Part shown: positions 16,120 to 24,227 of the stretch, piece by piece
How the letters are laid out: every line of letters begins with the position of its first letter
How positions within the stretch are numbered: the first letter of the stretch is position 1
Assembly (NCBI RefSeq): GCF_008000895.1
Contig: NZ_CP042823.1
Coordinates: forward strand, 1,677,001-1,741,000
Direction of reading: 5' to 3'
DNA: 64,000 nt
Source: Methylobacterium sp. WL1
GTDB taxonomy: Bacteria > Pseudomonadota > Alphaproteobacteria > Rhizobiales > Beijerinckiaceae
The notes under the pieces: model-generated
What the model was told of the DNA's origin: nothing
Database searches by the model: none
What the model saw: the letters and a program-made list of their open reading frames with translations, nothing else
Translations under genes and position numbers: made by a program

Positions 16120-17190
16120 TCAGATCACCGGCAAGCGGGTGAGGCCTTCGTACAGGGCCTCGTGACCGACGTAGTACAGCGCCAGGAAGGTCGCGAGCGC
16201 ACCGCCGTAGTACGCCGGCGCCCACGTGACGTCGCGGACCCGCACTGCGGTGCGCATGTCGTCGGCCGCGATGCCGAGCAGCACGACGATGATCCCGGAA
16301 TGCCCGATCGCGTCGACCTTGCCGAACTCGAACACCGCCGAGACGAAGATCGCGGCCAGGATGATTGCCGCGGCGCGTCGCACCAGTGGGGTCCAGAGCA
16401 GCGCGAAGGCCAAGGTGAACTCGATGACACCGGCCGCCTGCATGAACAGTTCCGGGGTGGCGCCCATGGTCATCTGCGGCTTGGCGGCGAGCAGCGGATC
16501 GGTCCACTGCGGGTAGGCCCACTTCTCGACTGAGGCCCACATCAGCGTGATGGCGGCGGTCCAGCGCACGATGTCGAGCGGGCGCAGGCCGAAGGGCTTC
16601 AGGTTGAGGCCTTGGCAGACGAGGTAGACCGCCACCCCGAGGAACACTGGGTAGTCGGCGAGGTGGAAGATGCCGTACTGCGCGGTGGCGAAGCTGAACA
16701 GGAAGACGATGCCCAGGCCGGTGAGCGGCATGGTCCGGCGCCAGATCAGGCAGGCGGCCAGCGCGAGCTGGAACCACGGGATCCAGGCGACGTCGGTCTT
16801 GAGCTCTGGGGTGAGGATGATGCCCCCCATCCCCCACAGCGAGACGAAGAAGAAGCCCAGCGTGACGCGGACCAGCAGCTCGGTGTCGGTGCGGATCCGG
16901 GTGGTCACGCGATCCAGCGCGTTGAGCAGGGCACTGCCCAGCGGCGTGCCCTCCGCCAAGCACCCGAACATCAGGCACAGGATGGCCAGACCAGCGAGCC
17001 ACTCGAAGTTGGCGCACAGCACCTGCTCAAGGCCACGTGGCTGCCCGGCGACGTCGTAGGCGCAGAACCATTTCACGTGAGCGCTGGCGGAGCTCGTACC
17101 GGCGAGGAGGGCCAAGGGTGAGACTGCGAGGCTTCCCAGCGAGCGCGTACCCAGGCGACGCGTGAGCCTGAGCGCCGAGACCCGAACCAT
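16120..17190 (-). CDS. Multi-pass membrane protein with an HVKWF motif (DoxX-like)
   Basis: A 356-residue inner-membrane protein. A signal-like N terminus ends SSASAHVKWFCAYDVAGQP, which puts the conserved HVKWF segment at the periplasmic start of the mature protein. About eight to nine hydrophobic segments follow (LAGLAILCLMFGCLAEGTPL, then FFFVSLWGMGGII, LTGLGIVFLFSFATAQYGIF and others). The second half has the four-helix style of DoxX-like proteins. The start at 17190 is preferred because a shorter N terminus gives a normal signal sequence. The adjacent cupredoxin suggests a shared redox or copper role, which is inference. Confidence 0.7.
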   Translation of the reverse strand: MVRVSALRLTRRLGTRSLGSLAVSPLALLAGTSSASAHVKWFCAYDVAGQPRGLEQVLCANFEWLAGLAILCLMFGCLAEGTPLGSALLNALDRVTTRIRTDTELLVRVTLGFFFVSLWGMGGIILTPELKTDVAWIPWFQLALAACLIWRRTMPLTGLGIVFLFSFATAQYGIFHLADYPVFLGVAVYLVCQGLNLKPFGLRPLDIVRWTAAITLMWASVEKWAYPQWTDPLLAAKPQMTMGATPELFMQAAGVIEFTLAFALLWTPLVRRAAAIILAAIFVSAVFEFGKVDAIGHSGIIVVLLGIAADDMRTAVRVRDVTWAPAYYGGALATFLALYYVGHEALYEGLTRLPVI

Positions 17191-17289
17191 GATGACCTCG
17201 AAAGACGTGGCGGGCACCGACCCGCCTACGTATTTCCTCACAAACAGCGGTATCGCGTCAACGAGTTATTAACGAACATTACGCGATGG

Positions 17290-17601
17290 TTAATAGCGGT
17301 CGCGGTGCTTATTGCCTGGGCAAACGACGCTAGTTTTGATCTTTGCTGAGGCTGATGTAGCGCGCCAGAACCAGCCGTGCTCGCAGGGGCCGGTGTAACT
17401 CTGCTCGATCGGCGTGAGGATCGTGGTCCGGCATCCGAGCAGCGCGGAGCCGTAGACGACGCCCAGCCATGGGCTGAGCTTCTCGCAAACCACGACCATG
17501 TCGCCGTCGTGCAGGCGGTCAATCTCACGGAACAGGGCTTCTCCGGACAAGCATCGCCGCCGATCGACCCGTGCATTCTGGCAAGGGTATTGCCTGCCCA
17601 T
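17290..17601 (-). CDS. Possible small hypothetical protein
   Basis: A 103-residue frame from ATG 17601. The stretch DGDMVVVCEKLSPWLGVVYG and the C-rich YTGPCEHGWFWR look protein-like, but there is no clear Shine-Dalgarno sequence. The start sits only four bases from a divergent candidate gene at 17606, so one of the two starts may be wrong. Confidence 0.35.
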   Translation of the reverse strand: MGRQYPCQNARVDRRRCLSGEALFREIDRLHDGDMVVVCEKLSPWLGVVYGSALLGCRTTILTPIEQSYTGPCEHGWFWRATSASAKIKTSVVCPGNKHRDRY

Positions 17602-17605
17602 TGAG

Positions 17606-17851
17606 ATGGCTGTGTTCCACCTCGAATGCTCCATCCACCGGCGTTGCGCCAGTGGTCTCTCGGTTGCGGCCGAGCAGATCGTGATGCGCACGGATGCCGA
17701 GGCGATCGCCTATGCCGATGCCCGGTTCGCGGGCCTGATTGCCAATCGTGCAGGATCTGCGACGTTGAGGGATGATGCCGGGCGGGTCATCTGGTCCGCA
17801 CGACGTTCCGGTGTCACTGAGGGACGGCATAGCGATGACCGAGACCGATAA
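17606..17851 (+). CDS. Small hypothetical protein
   Basis: An 81-residue frame (MAVFHLECSIHRRCASGLSV, then IVMRTDAEAIAYADARFAGL). It has the alternating strand-helix feel of small alphaproteobacterial proteins. The 3' end overlaps the start of the next small gene by 17 bases. No function recognised. Confidence 0.45.
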   Translation: MAVFHLECSIHRRCASGLSVAAEQIVMRTDAEAIAYADARFAGLIANRAGSATLRDDAGRVIWSARRSGVTEGRHSDDRDR

Positions 17852-18011
17852 ACCTCATGGCATCAGCGTCGTACCGCCGACGGTGCCGATCCGAAACATC
17901 AATGTGCCCGACCCGACGACGGGGAGCGAGCCTGAGAGCAAAGACGTGGTGCAAGACGCCGAGAGCAAACCTGAAGATCCAGACAAGGCAGCCAAGGATG
18001 GCTTGGCCTAG
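17835..18011 (+). CDS. Small disordered hypothetical protein
   Basis: A 58-residue, Pro/Glu/Asp-rich protein (MTETDKPHGISVVPPTVPIR, then PESKDVVQDAESKPEDPDKA) predicted to be disordered. It begins inside the end of the 17606 gene in another frame. A plausible small gene but no family known. Confidence 0.45.
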   Translation: MTETDKPHGISVVPPTVPIRNINVPDPTTGSEPESKDVVQDAESKPEDPDKAAKDGLA

Positions 18012-18081
18012 CAAGTTTGAGGCGCAGGTCGCGGACGGGACAGCCGCGGAGATCGCCGGTCGCCCAGTCTGATGGGAAGGG

Positions 18082-18108
18082 GCCCCGCAGTTTTCGCAGC
18101 TGCGGGGC
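18082..18108 (-). terminator. GC-rich hairpin after the 18121 gene
   Basis: GCCCCGCAG pairs with CTGCGGGGC across a short loop. It lies just beyond the stop of the minus-strand gene at 18121 and also beyond the plus-strand gene ending at 18011. No T-run follows, so termination is tentative. Confidence 0.4.
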
Positions 18109-18120
18109 TGAACCATGAAA

Positions 18121-18345
18121 TCACATGCGGGAGCGGCGCATGTGATGACGCCGGTGACGGGTCATGTGTCGCCGCCCCATCATGCCGCTCTGTCCACCCA
18201 TCCGCTTTTGAGACGGGCTCTTCACGCTGCCCGGGTTATTCATGTTGCCTTCGGCGCTGCCTCCGCCGGCGGGGGTTTGAGCGAGTGCTACTCCCGCCAT
18301 TGCAACAGAAAGCGCGGCGGCGAGAGCGAGTGTCTTAATCGACAT
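18121..18345 (-). CDS. Small secreted protein, His/Met/Arg-rich tail
   Basis: A 74-residue protein with a signal peptide (MSIKTLALAAALSVAMAGVA, then LAQ) and a short mature part rich in Gly, Met, His and Arg (GMMGRRHMTRHRRHHMRRSR). The His/Met content could bind metal, which is speculation. Codon use and the signal peptide support a real gene. Confidence 0.65.
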   Translation of the reverse strand: MSIKTLALAAALSVAMAGVALAQTPAGGGSAEGNMNNPGSVKSPSQKRMGGQSGMMGRRHMTRHRRHHMRRSRM

Positions 18346-18780
18346 GGCGTTTTGCTCCAGACGGATCGGTTCGATCGTTCATGGGCTGAACGTCATCGTG
18401 ATCAATATCGTTCAAGCTTCTGCAGAGGACAGCCGCAATCGGCATCATCCTGCTTGCCGTCGGCATTCGGTCCGGGTACCGAAGCCGCCCCGGACAAAGA
18501 AAAGGCCCCCCCTGAAGGAGCGGCCCAAAGTCTAGGGAGGAAACGCCCTTCTCAGGGCAGCAGAATTGCGACGCCATCGCGATCCCGCAACGCACACTTA
18601 ATCTGGTGCGACGCAACAAACAATGCTCGATCTCCGACCAGAGCACATAGCCGTCACGTCTTCCTACACCCGCTGCATGGGCATCCCTGTCTAGCGAAAC
18701 CGACCGTTAACCAGATTGTCTCTCGCTCGCCGCATGTCGGCGGTAGGCACTCTCGCTCCCGCAACGGCCGAGAGCAGAGC
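18346..18780. other. Intergenic stretch, no gene seen
   Basis: No convincing gene. The plus-strand frame running through here only becomes protein-like from the ATG at 18781. Confidence 0.4.
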
Positions 18781-19020
18781 ATGACGCGCGCCGACCTCGA
18801 CAAGCGCGCCGCGCTGACCGTGTGGCTTGGCCATGGCCCAGCGCACGTCGCGCAGGGTCACGAGTTCCCAACGCTGCGCCAAGCTCTCGCGGCAGCGGCT
18901 GAAGTCATAGACGCAGAAGACGTGCAGCCCTGGATCATCACAGAGGACGGTGACATCCTCGTGCGCATCCGGCGAAGGCCGCCTTGTTTGGAGGTTTATC
19001 GGCGTCCAGCTTTTCGGTGA
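18781..19020 (+). CDS. Hypothetical protein, probably truncated by IS66
   Basis: A 79-residue frame (MTRADLDKRAALTVWLGHGP, then HEFPTLRQALAAAAEVIDAE, then WIITEDGDIL). The left end of the IS66 element at about 18961 falls inside it, so the last 20 residues (VRIRRRPPCLEVYRRPAFR) are read from the element. The native C terminus is not recovered on the other side of the element. Function unknown. Confidence 0.5.
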   Translation: MTRADLDKRAALTVWLGHGPAHVAQGHEFPTLRQALAAAAEVIDAEDVQPWIITEDGDILVRIRRRPPCLEVYRRPAFR

Positions 19021-19064
19021 TCTGATCCGGCATCGGTGCTGGCATCGGTGCTGGAGATGCTCGG

Positions 19065-19478
19065 ATGGACGATGCGACCTACGTCCGGCGCCGCCGCTGG
19101 AGTCCTCAAGAGAAGCGCGCTGTCGTGACGGAGTCCGTGACCAGCGGCAACGTGATCGCGACGGCCAAGCGCCACGGCATCCAGGCGCAGCAGATCTATC
19201 GCTGGCGTGAACGGCTGGAGGCGCGGCCGGCCTGTGGCGCTTTCCTGGCTGTGGCGGTCGCGTCGGATCCAGGGCCGTCCAGTCCGGCACCGCTGTCGGC
19301 ACCGGTGCCGGCATCGCTGCTGGATGACACGAGCAGGGATCGGGATCCGACATCGCGGCCGGAGCGGTCGCCGCGGGTTGAGATCGTGCTGTCCGCCGGG
19401 CGCCGGATCATCGTCGAAGGCGGCGTCGAGGTCGACGCGGTGCTTGCGTTGGCGCGGGGCCTTGAGGGCTTTCGATGA
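19065..19478 (+). CDS. tnpA: IS66 TnpA (accessory helix-turn-helix protein)
   Basis: A 137-residue IS66 first protein. The N terminus ([20 protein letters not shown], then [20 protein letters not shown]) is the IS66/IS3-like helix-turn-helix. The C terminus has the usual [20 protein letters not shown]. It overlaps the tnpB start by four bases. Together with tnpB and tnpC it is needed for transposition in this family. Confidence 0.85.
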   Translation: MDDATYVRRRRWSPQEKRAVVTESVTSGNVIATAKRHGIQAQQIYRWRERLEARPACGAFLAVAVASDPGPSSPAPLSAPVPASLLDDTSRDRDPTSRPERSPRVEIVLSAGRRIIVEGGVEVDAVLALARGLEGFR

Positions 19479-19822
19479 TCCCGGTTCCGCTTGGGGTGAA
19501 GGTCTGGCTTGCCACTGGCCACACCGATATGCGGAAGGGGTTCGCCTCACTGGCGCTGTTGGCGCAGGAGGTGTTGAAGCGTGATCCGCTCGGCGGCCAC
19601 GTCTTTTGCTTCCGCGGGCGCCGGGGCGATCTCTTGAAGGTAATCTGGCACGACGGGCAGGCGGCGAGCCTCTACGTGCGACGGCTTGAGAAGGGCCGCT
19701 TCCTATGGCCCTCGCCAGCCGACGGGGTCGTCGCGATCACGCCCGCACAGATGGGTTATCTGCTCTCCGGGATCGACTGGCGCAATCCGGTGGAGACCTG
19801 GCGTCCGACGGTGATCGGATAG
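19475..19822 (+). CDS. tnpB: IS66 TnpB (accessory protein)
   Basis: A 115-residue protein of the IS66 Orf2 family: [34 protein letters not shown], then [20 protein letters not shown] are the usual landmarks, at normal length. It starts with an ATGA overlap with tnpA. Confidence 0.9.
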   Translation: MIPVPLGVKVWLATGHTDMRKGFASLALLAQEVLKRDPLGGHVFCFRGRRGDLLKVIWHDGQAASLYVRRLEKGRFLWPSPADGVVAITPAQMGYLLSGIDWRNPVETWRPTVIG

Positions 19823-19867
19823 GCCTTTTTGCTTGCGTTTGCAGGAGGATGTGATTCCCTCACCGTC

Positions 19868-21541
19868 GTGAGCGCCGCCCCTTCATCGCCGACTTCGCCC
19901 TCGCTTCCCGCCAATCTGGCGGCGGCTCATGCGATGATCCTCAGCGAGCGCCAGGCCAGGATCGAGGCACAGACTGCAGCGTCCCACGCCGTCGCCGAAG
20001 CGCTGAAGGCAAAGGCCGCGGCGTCCTCCACCGAAGCGATGATCGCCCACCTCAAGCTGATGATCCAGAAGCTCAGGCGCGAGCTCTACGGCCAGCGATC
20101 GGAGCGCACGGCGCGGCTCATCGACCAAATGGAACTGCAGCTTGAGGAGCTGGAGGCCAAGGCTACGGAGGACGAACTCTCGGCAGAGGCTGCGGCGCTG
20201 CAGGCCTCGTTGCCGGCTCCGGCGCTACGCCGCCGTCCATCACGCAAGGCGTTCCCGGAACATCTTCCGCGCGAGCGGGTCGTGATCGCAGCGCCTTCGT
20301 CGTGCCCGTGCTGCGGCTCCATGAAGCTGTCGAAGCTCGGCGAGGACGTCACCGAGACCCTGGAGGTGATCCCACGCCAGTGGAAGGTGATCCAGACGGT
20401 CCGGGAGAAGTTCACCTGCCGCGCGTGCGAGGCCATCTCGCAACCGCCGGCGCCCTTCCATGTGACCCCACGCGGCTTCGTCGGGCCGAACCTGCTGGCC
20501 ATGGTGCTGTTTGAGAAGTTCGGTCAACATCAACCACTGAACCGCCAAAGCGAGCGCTACGGCCGCGAAGGCATCGAACTCTCCGTCTCGACGCTCGCCG
20601 ACCAGGTTGGCGCGGCAACGGCAGCGCTGGCGCCGTTGCATGAGCGGATCGCCAGGCACGTGATGACGGCCGAAAGGCTGCACGCCGACGACACCACAGT
20701 GCCGATCCTGGCCAAAGGCAAAACCGATACGGGCCGGATCTGGACCTATGTCCGCGACGACAGGCCCTTTGGCGGCGCCGATCCGCCGGCGGCGCTCTAC
20801 TTCGCCTCGCGCGACCGGCGGCACGAGCATCCGGACGCGCACCTCGCGGCATGGTCCGGCATCCTCCAGGCCGACGCCTATGGCGGCTACAACGGGCTCT
20901 ATGATCCCGCGCGTCCGAGCGGACGGGTCACGTCGGCGCTGTGTTGGTCCCATGCCCGTCGCGGCTTCTTCGAACTCGCCGACATCGCCGCGAGCGCGCG
21001 GCGTAGCCCTGGCGCCGCGCCTGTGTCACCGATCGCCCTGGAGGCGGTTACGCGCATCGACGTGCTCTTCGCCATCGAGCGCGAGATCAACGGTCTGAGC
21101 GCCGACGCGCGTCGCCAGGTCCGACAGGAGCGGAGCCGCCCGCTCGTCGAGGACCTGCGCACCTGGCTTGGTGAGCAGCGCATCAGGCTCTCGCGCTCGG
21201 CGACCGTCGCCAAGCCGATCGACTATATGCTCAGGCGCTGGGACAGGTTTACCTCATTCCTCGACGACGGGCGGGTTTGCCTCACGAATAATGCCGCCGA
21301 GCGGGCGCTCAGAGGTTTTGCCCTCGGTCGAAAAGCATGGCTGTTTGCAGGCTCCAGCCGCGGCGCCGAGCGTGCCGCCGCAATAGTGACGCTGATCCAG
21401 ACGGCAAGGCTTAACGATGTCGACCCACAGGTCTGGCTCGCCGACGTGCTGGCCCGCATCGCCGGGCATCCGATCCATCGACTCGACGACCTGCTGCCGT
21501 GGAACTGGTCCCCGCCGTCGACCACGGCAATCGCAGCCTGA
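19868..21541 (+). CDS. tnpC: IS66 transposase TnpC
   Basis: A transposase of about 557 residues. The N-terminal coiled coil (AMILSERQARIEAQTAASHA) and the KLKLMIQKLRRELYGQRSER-like segment are followed by a zinc finger (CPCCGSM, then FTCRACEAI). The DDE domain shows HADDTTVPIL, LQADAYGGYNGLY and NNAAERALRGFALGRKAWLF, giving likely catalytic Asp, Asp and Glu. It appears intact. The exact start is unclear: GTG at 19868 gives a normal N terminus, and a TTG at 19829 is in frame. Confidence 0.88.
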   Translation: MSAAPSSPTSPSLPANLAAAHAMILSERQARIEAQTAASHAVAEALKAKAAASSTEAMIAHLKLMIQKLRRELYGQRSERTARLIDQMELQLEELEAKATEDELSAEAAALQASLPAPALRRRPSRKAFPEHLPRERVVIAAPSSCPCCGSMKLSKLGEDVTETLEVIPRQWKVIQTVREKFTCRACEAISQPPAPFHVTPRGFVGPNLLAMVLFEKFGQHQPLNRQSERYGREGIELSVSTLADQVGAATAALAPLHERIARHVMTAERLHADDTTVPILAKGKTDTGRIWTYVRDDRPFGGADPPAALYFASRDRRHEHPDAHLAAWSGILQADAYGGYNGLYDPARPSGRVTSALCWSHARRGFFELADIAASARRSPGAAPVSPIALEAVTRIDVLFAIEREINGLSADARRQVRQERSRPLVEDLRTWLGEQRIRLSRSATVAKPIDYMLRRWDRFTSFLDDGRVCLTNNAAERALRGFALGRKAWLFAGSSRGAERAAAIVTLIQTARLNDVDPQVWLADVLARIAGHPIHRLDDLLPWNWSPPSTTAIAA

Positions 21542-21543
21542 CG

Positions 21544-21768
21544 ATGCACATCAACAAGGTCCATGCCGTCAGGACCTTGGCGCTCGTCGCAAGGGAGCTC
21601 GGCGAAGATGCGGACTGGCTCGCCGATATCGCTACCGATCTGGAGCCCGAAGACGGGCTGATCTGGGTCTACGATCCGCAGTACCCTGACGGAACCATGG
21701 CCTTCTCAGACTTTGGTATCGAAAGTCTCCGTAACCTCATCGAAGTCCACCGCAGCGCGCCGAAATAG
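21544..21768 (+). CDS. Small protein trailing the IS66 transposase
   Basis: A 74-residue acidic protein (MHINKVHAVRTLALVARELG, then DADWLADIATDLEPEDGLIW) starting two bases after tnpC and ending before the right terminal repeat, so it is carried by the element. I recall similar small proteins next to IS66 elements in other alphaproteobacteria, but the role is unknown. Confidence 0.65.
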   Translation: MHINKVHAVRTLALVARELGEDADWLADIATDLEPEDGLIWVYDPQYPDGTMAFSDFGIESLRNLIEVHRSAPK

Positions 21769-22068
21769 GACCCCCGCGGCCCACGCCGGATGAATACGCC
21801 TCCGCGTAATCTTCGATGAGTAAGGCTTTGGCTGACGTCGCTCAGTTTCCGGGGCTTCGTGCGAGTCGAGCCCTGTCCGACCCATCTGTTCGGCCAGTTC
21901 TGCGCACCAACCAACTGGCAGATCGACTCCGCGCATCCGCGCCCGCGCCTCGACGGAAGCCGGCAGCCGCTGCTAAAGCTCCGGCGCCAACTGCTGTGCG
22001 TCAGAAGAGAACCCGGGGTTCCGAGGCGCGGCCAAGGCGGCTTCTCGGGGGAATCCAATCGTCGTTCA

Positions 22069-22305
22069 CTACCCGCCGCCCTGTTGTCCGCGCCCGAATT
22101 TGCGCGCCAACGCTTCCTGCCAGCCGATCGGCGGGTCGATGATCCCGCGGAGCCGCGCTGCCTCTTTGACGTTGCGCAGAATGACGTCCCATTCGGCTTC
22201 GCTGGCCTGGGCAGGCGGTGCAAACCCCATCGCGTGCGCGATGGCCTCGGCCGATCGCCGCCACTCCGCTGGGAGGAACGGAAGGCTTTCGTTGTCGTCT
22301 GTCAT
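22069..22305 (-). CDS. Small hypothetical protein
   Basis: A 78-residue protein (MTDDNESLPFLPAEWRRSAE, then AIAHAMGFAPPAQASEAEWD) with well-formed helices. The ATG at 22305 fits better than upstream starts because the earlier residues are not protein-like. No domain recognised. Confidence 0.55.
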   Translation of the reverse strand: MTDDNESLPFLPAEWRRSAEAIAHAMGFAPPAQASEAEWDVILRNVKEAARLRGIIDPPIGWQEALARKFGRGQQGGG

Positions 22306-22383
22306 GTGAGGCGATCCACCATTGCCCTTGCTCGAACGGCGAACCCTACAGAGGGCTTCGATCCTCGGCATATAGCCTCGGCT

Positions 22384-22527
22384 TCATTTCTTCACGGCTG
22401 CTTCGCGAGCGACATCCGAGGCCGACACGCCCGGCTCGAACGAGGCAACCACAAGCCGCTCTTTCACCGCCCGCGTCCAGCTTCGCCGCCGCTTCGACCT
22501 CACCAGTTCGATGCCCGACCGCGTCAT
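22384..22527 (-). pseudogene. Truncated IS66-type tnpA remnant
   Basis: A 47-residue frame whose RRRSWTRAVKERLVVASFEP and GVSASDVAREAAV match the IS66 TnpA helix-turn-helix, then stops early. It lies about 600 bases from the intact IS66 element but in the opposite orientation and with different sequence, so it is from another, older element. Confidence 0.55.
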
Positions 22528-22759
22528 GCTCAAAGTCCTAGGATTACTCCTATGACCTCAACCCGACCCGACCATCACACAAGGCGGTCCTCACCGGACG
22601 CGTACCCCCTTGATGGCGTACTCGCCGGCTCGGCCCCGTCGCCCGATCTGATCACGGGCCGGCGGGGGAGGTCGTCTATCTCACCGGCGTCTGCATAGGC
22701 TGCCGGGACTGGATGATATCCGGCCGAGCTACGATAGGTGCTACCGGCAGGCCATGCGG

Positions 22760-23029
22760 TCAGAAGCGGGTCTGCCGGATCTTGGTTGAAAGCTGCTCGG
22801 CGCGCCTCTTGTGGCTGCCACGTTTTGCTTCCTGCCGCGCCACATCCAGGACACGACGACGACCCTGGTTGTCCTCGATCTTTGACCAGAGGCGCACGAG
22901 GGCGAGAAGGTCGTCCCCTTCGTCGACAGACCGCTCGTCTATGAACTCGGCGACCGGCGCATCGAGTGCGCGAGCAACCCGTTCCAGGATAGAGGCGTGG
23001 TCGGCGAGACTGGGATCAAGCGTGTCCAT
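22760..23029 (-). CDS. Small regulator-like protein (paralogue of 9728)
   Basis: An 89-residue protein. ILERVARALDAPVAEFIDER looks like the end of an XRE helix-turn-helix, and LLALVRLWSKIEDNQGRRRV matches the second half of the 9728 protein. A basic tail (QEAKRGSHKRRAEQLSTKIR) follows. Start 23029 (MDTLDP) is preferred to 23047. No partner gene is evident. Confidence 0.55.
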   Translation of the reverse strand: MDTLDPSLADHASILERVARALDAPVAEFIDERSVDEGDDLLALVRLWSKIEDNQGRRRVLDVARQEAKRGSHKRRAEQLSTKIRQTRF

Positions 23030-23287
23030 AATCGCGCAACACGCCATCGATCGGTCAGATCGCGCATGAATTCAAGATACCGTGAAGCACCTTTGCTCGG
23101 CCCTTCCCATTGAGTCCATCCCGGAATTGGGGCGCTTCGTACCCACCCTGAGGCGCAAATCCAGAACTGGGCATGAGCAGCAACAACCGATCATGGTTGT
23201 AGTTCATTTAATGCAACTCATGAGCGAGTCTGTTAACTAACTGTTAACTTTGCCTTCACATCATAAGTGAGTTTTGAGGGTAGGGCT

Positions 23288-23509
23288 ATGGATACAGATC
23301 GCGCGTCTGCTGACTTCATGAGGATTGATAGAGCGATCGTGCTGGATCGTGCCGTTCTTCAGGCAATCGATCTACGGGAAACTATCTTCGATATTGATGA
23401 TGGCGATTTGACAGTGATGATTGATGTTTTGTTGCTCTACCTGGGACAGATGACAGCAAATTGCGTTCAGCAGTCAAAAATTAGAACAAATATGTCCGAT
23501 GCGGCGTGA
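23288..23509 (+). CDS. Small hypothetical protein, AT-rich
   Basis: A 73-residue protein (MDTDRASADFMRIDRAIVLD, then TIFDIDDGDLTVMIDVLLLY). Lower GC than its surroundings, suggesting separate origin. No domain recognised. Confidence 0.5.
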   Translation: MDTDRASADFMRIDRAIVLDRAVLQAIDLRETIFDIDDGDLTVMIDVLLLYLGQMTANCVQQSKIRTNMSDAA

Positions 23510-23669
23510 CAGAAGTTTATTTTCTAGTACTTGGTTGCGAATAGATTTTAACTAATCGTTTTTGATTTTGCTGATGCGCAGATCTGTATAGTCTTCTTTG
23601 GCCGGCTTGAGCTTGTGATCTGATCACGGATGGCGGGGTGCGTAGGCTATCTCTTCGCGAGAACGCCGA

Positions 23670-23882
23670 CTATGAGGCTCCATATCGTTCGATCAATTCC
23701 TGGCGTCCTGATGCGGTGATTTCGTACTCGGCGCTGTCTTCTGCCGGCCGCGCTCGACCAGTGCCCACTACCAATCCCAGCGTTTCAAGGCGCCGCATGT
23801 AGACGTTGATCTGATAGAACCGCGGTCCGGTCGCCGCGAGGGTTCGGAGCCGAGAGAGACTGCTGGGCGCGAGCTTATGCAT
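23670..23882 (-). CDS. Small winged-helix-like protein
   Basis: A 70-residue protein with the pattern of a minimal winged helix: RFYQINVYMRRLETLGLVVG as recognition helix and TAEYEITASGRQELIERY-like wing and final helix (exact residues SAEYEITASGRQELIE). Such proteins may regulate transcription. Function not known. Confidence 0.6.
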   Translation of the reverse strand: MHKLAPSSLSRLRTLAATGPRFYQINVYMRRLETLGLVVGTGRARPAEDSAEYEITASGRQELIERYGAS

Positions 23883-24005
23883 CGCCGGAGAGTGTACCTA
23901 TAGGCGGCTGTTGCGTCAGTCCTTGCTACCGCAAATCCACAGTGCCTTCCGCAATCGCACGCCGGGCCCTCACCATTCTCTTCGGGAAAAATGACCTCTG
24001 CAGCT

Positions 24006-24194
24006 TTACGATGCGGCGGGCTCGATGCACTTCTGAACCAATCGAGCGGCACGTAGCTGCGCGGTCCGCTCGCCCAGCACCTGTTTCTCGGCGTCGAGAT
24101 CTTGGTTGACCTGATCTGCGTGTTCTCGGCGAACTGCGTCTCTGGCGGTGAACGAGCTGAGATGACCTCGGGCACGGGGATGCAATTTGGACAT
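24006..24194 (-). CDS. Small helical hypothetical protein
   Basis: A 62-residue charged helical protein (MSKLHPRARGHLSSFTARDA, then VNQDLDAEKQVLGERTAQLR). It ends close to the small winged-helix gene and begins 34 bases from the IS630 left end, so the element landed in its upstream region. No domain recognised. Confidence 0.55.
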   Translation of the reverse strand: MSKLHPRARGHLSSFTARDAVRREHADQVNQDLDAEKQVLGERTAQLRAARLVQKCIEPAAS

Positions 24195-24227
24195 GGTGTG
24201 CAGTACCTCGTCAGCTCGACCGTGAGC

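Larger units (their letters stand above)
18961..21797 (+). mobile_element. IS66-family insertion sequence
   Basis: The three-gene tnpA-tnpB-tnpC set of IS66 plus a small trailing gene. The ends 18961-18983 and 21775-21797 are imperfect inverted repeats: both read GT, a few variable bases, then CATCCGGCG and GGCCGC in the same register (15 of 17 core positions agree). An 8-base target duplication, expected for IS66, was not found, so the ends are provisional or the element is old. It appears to interrupt the gene at 18781. Confidence 0.75.
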
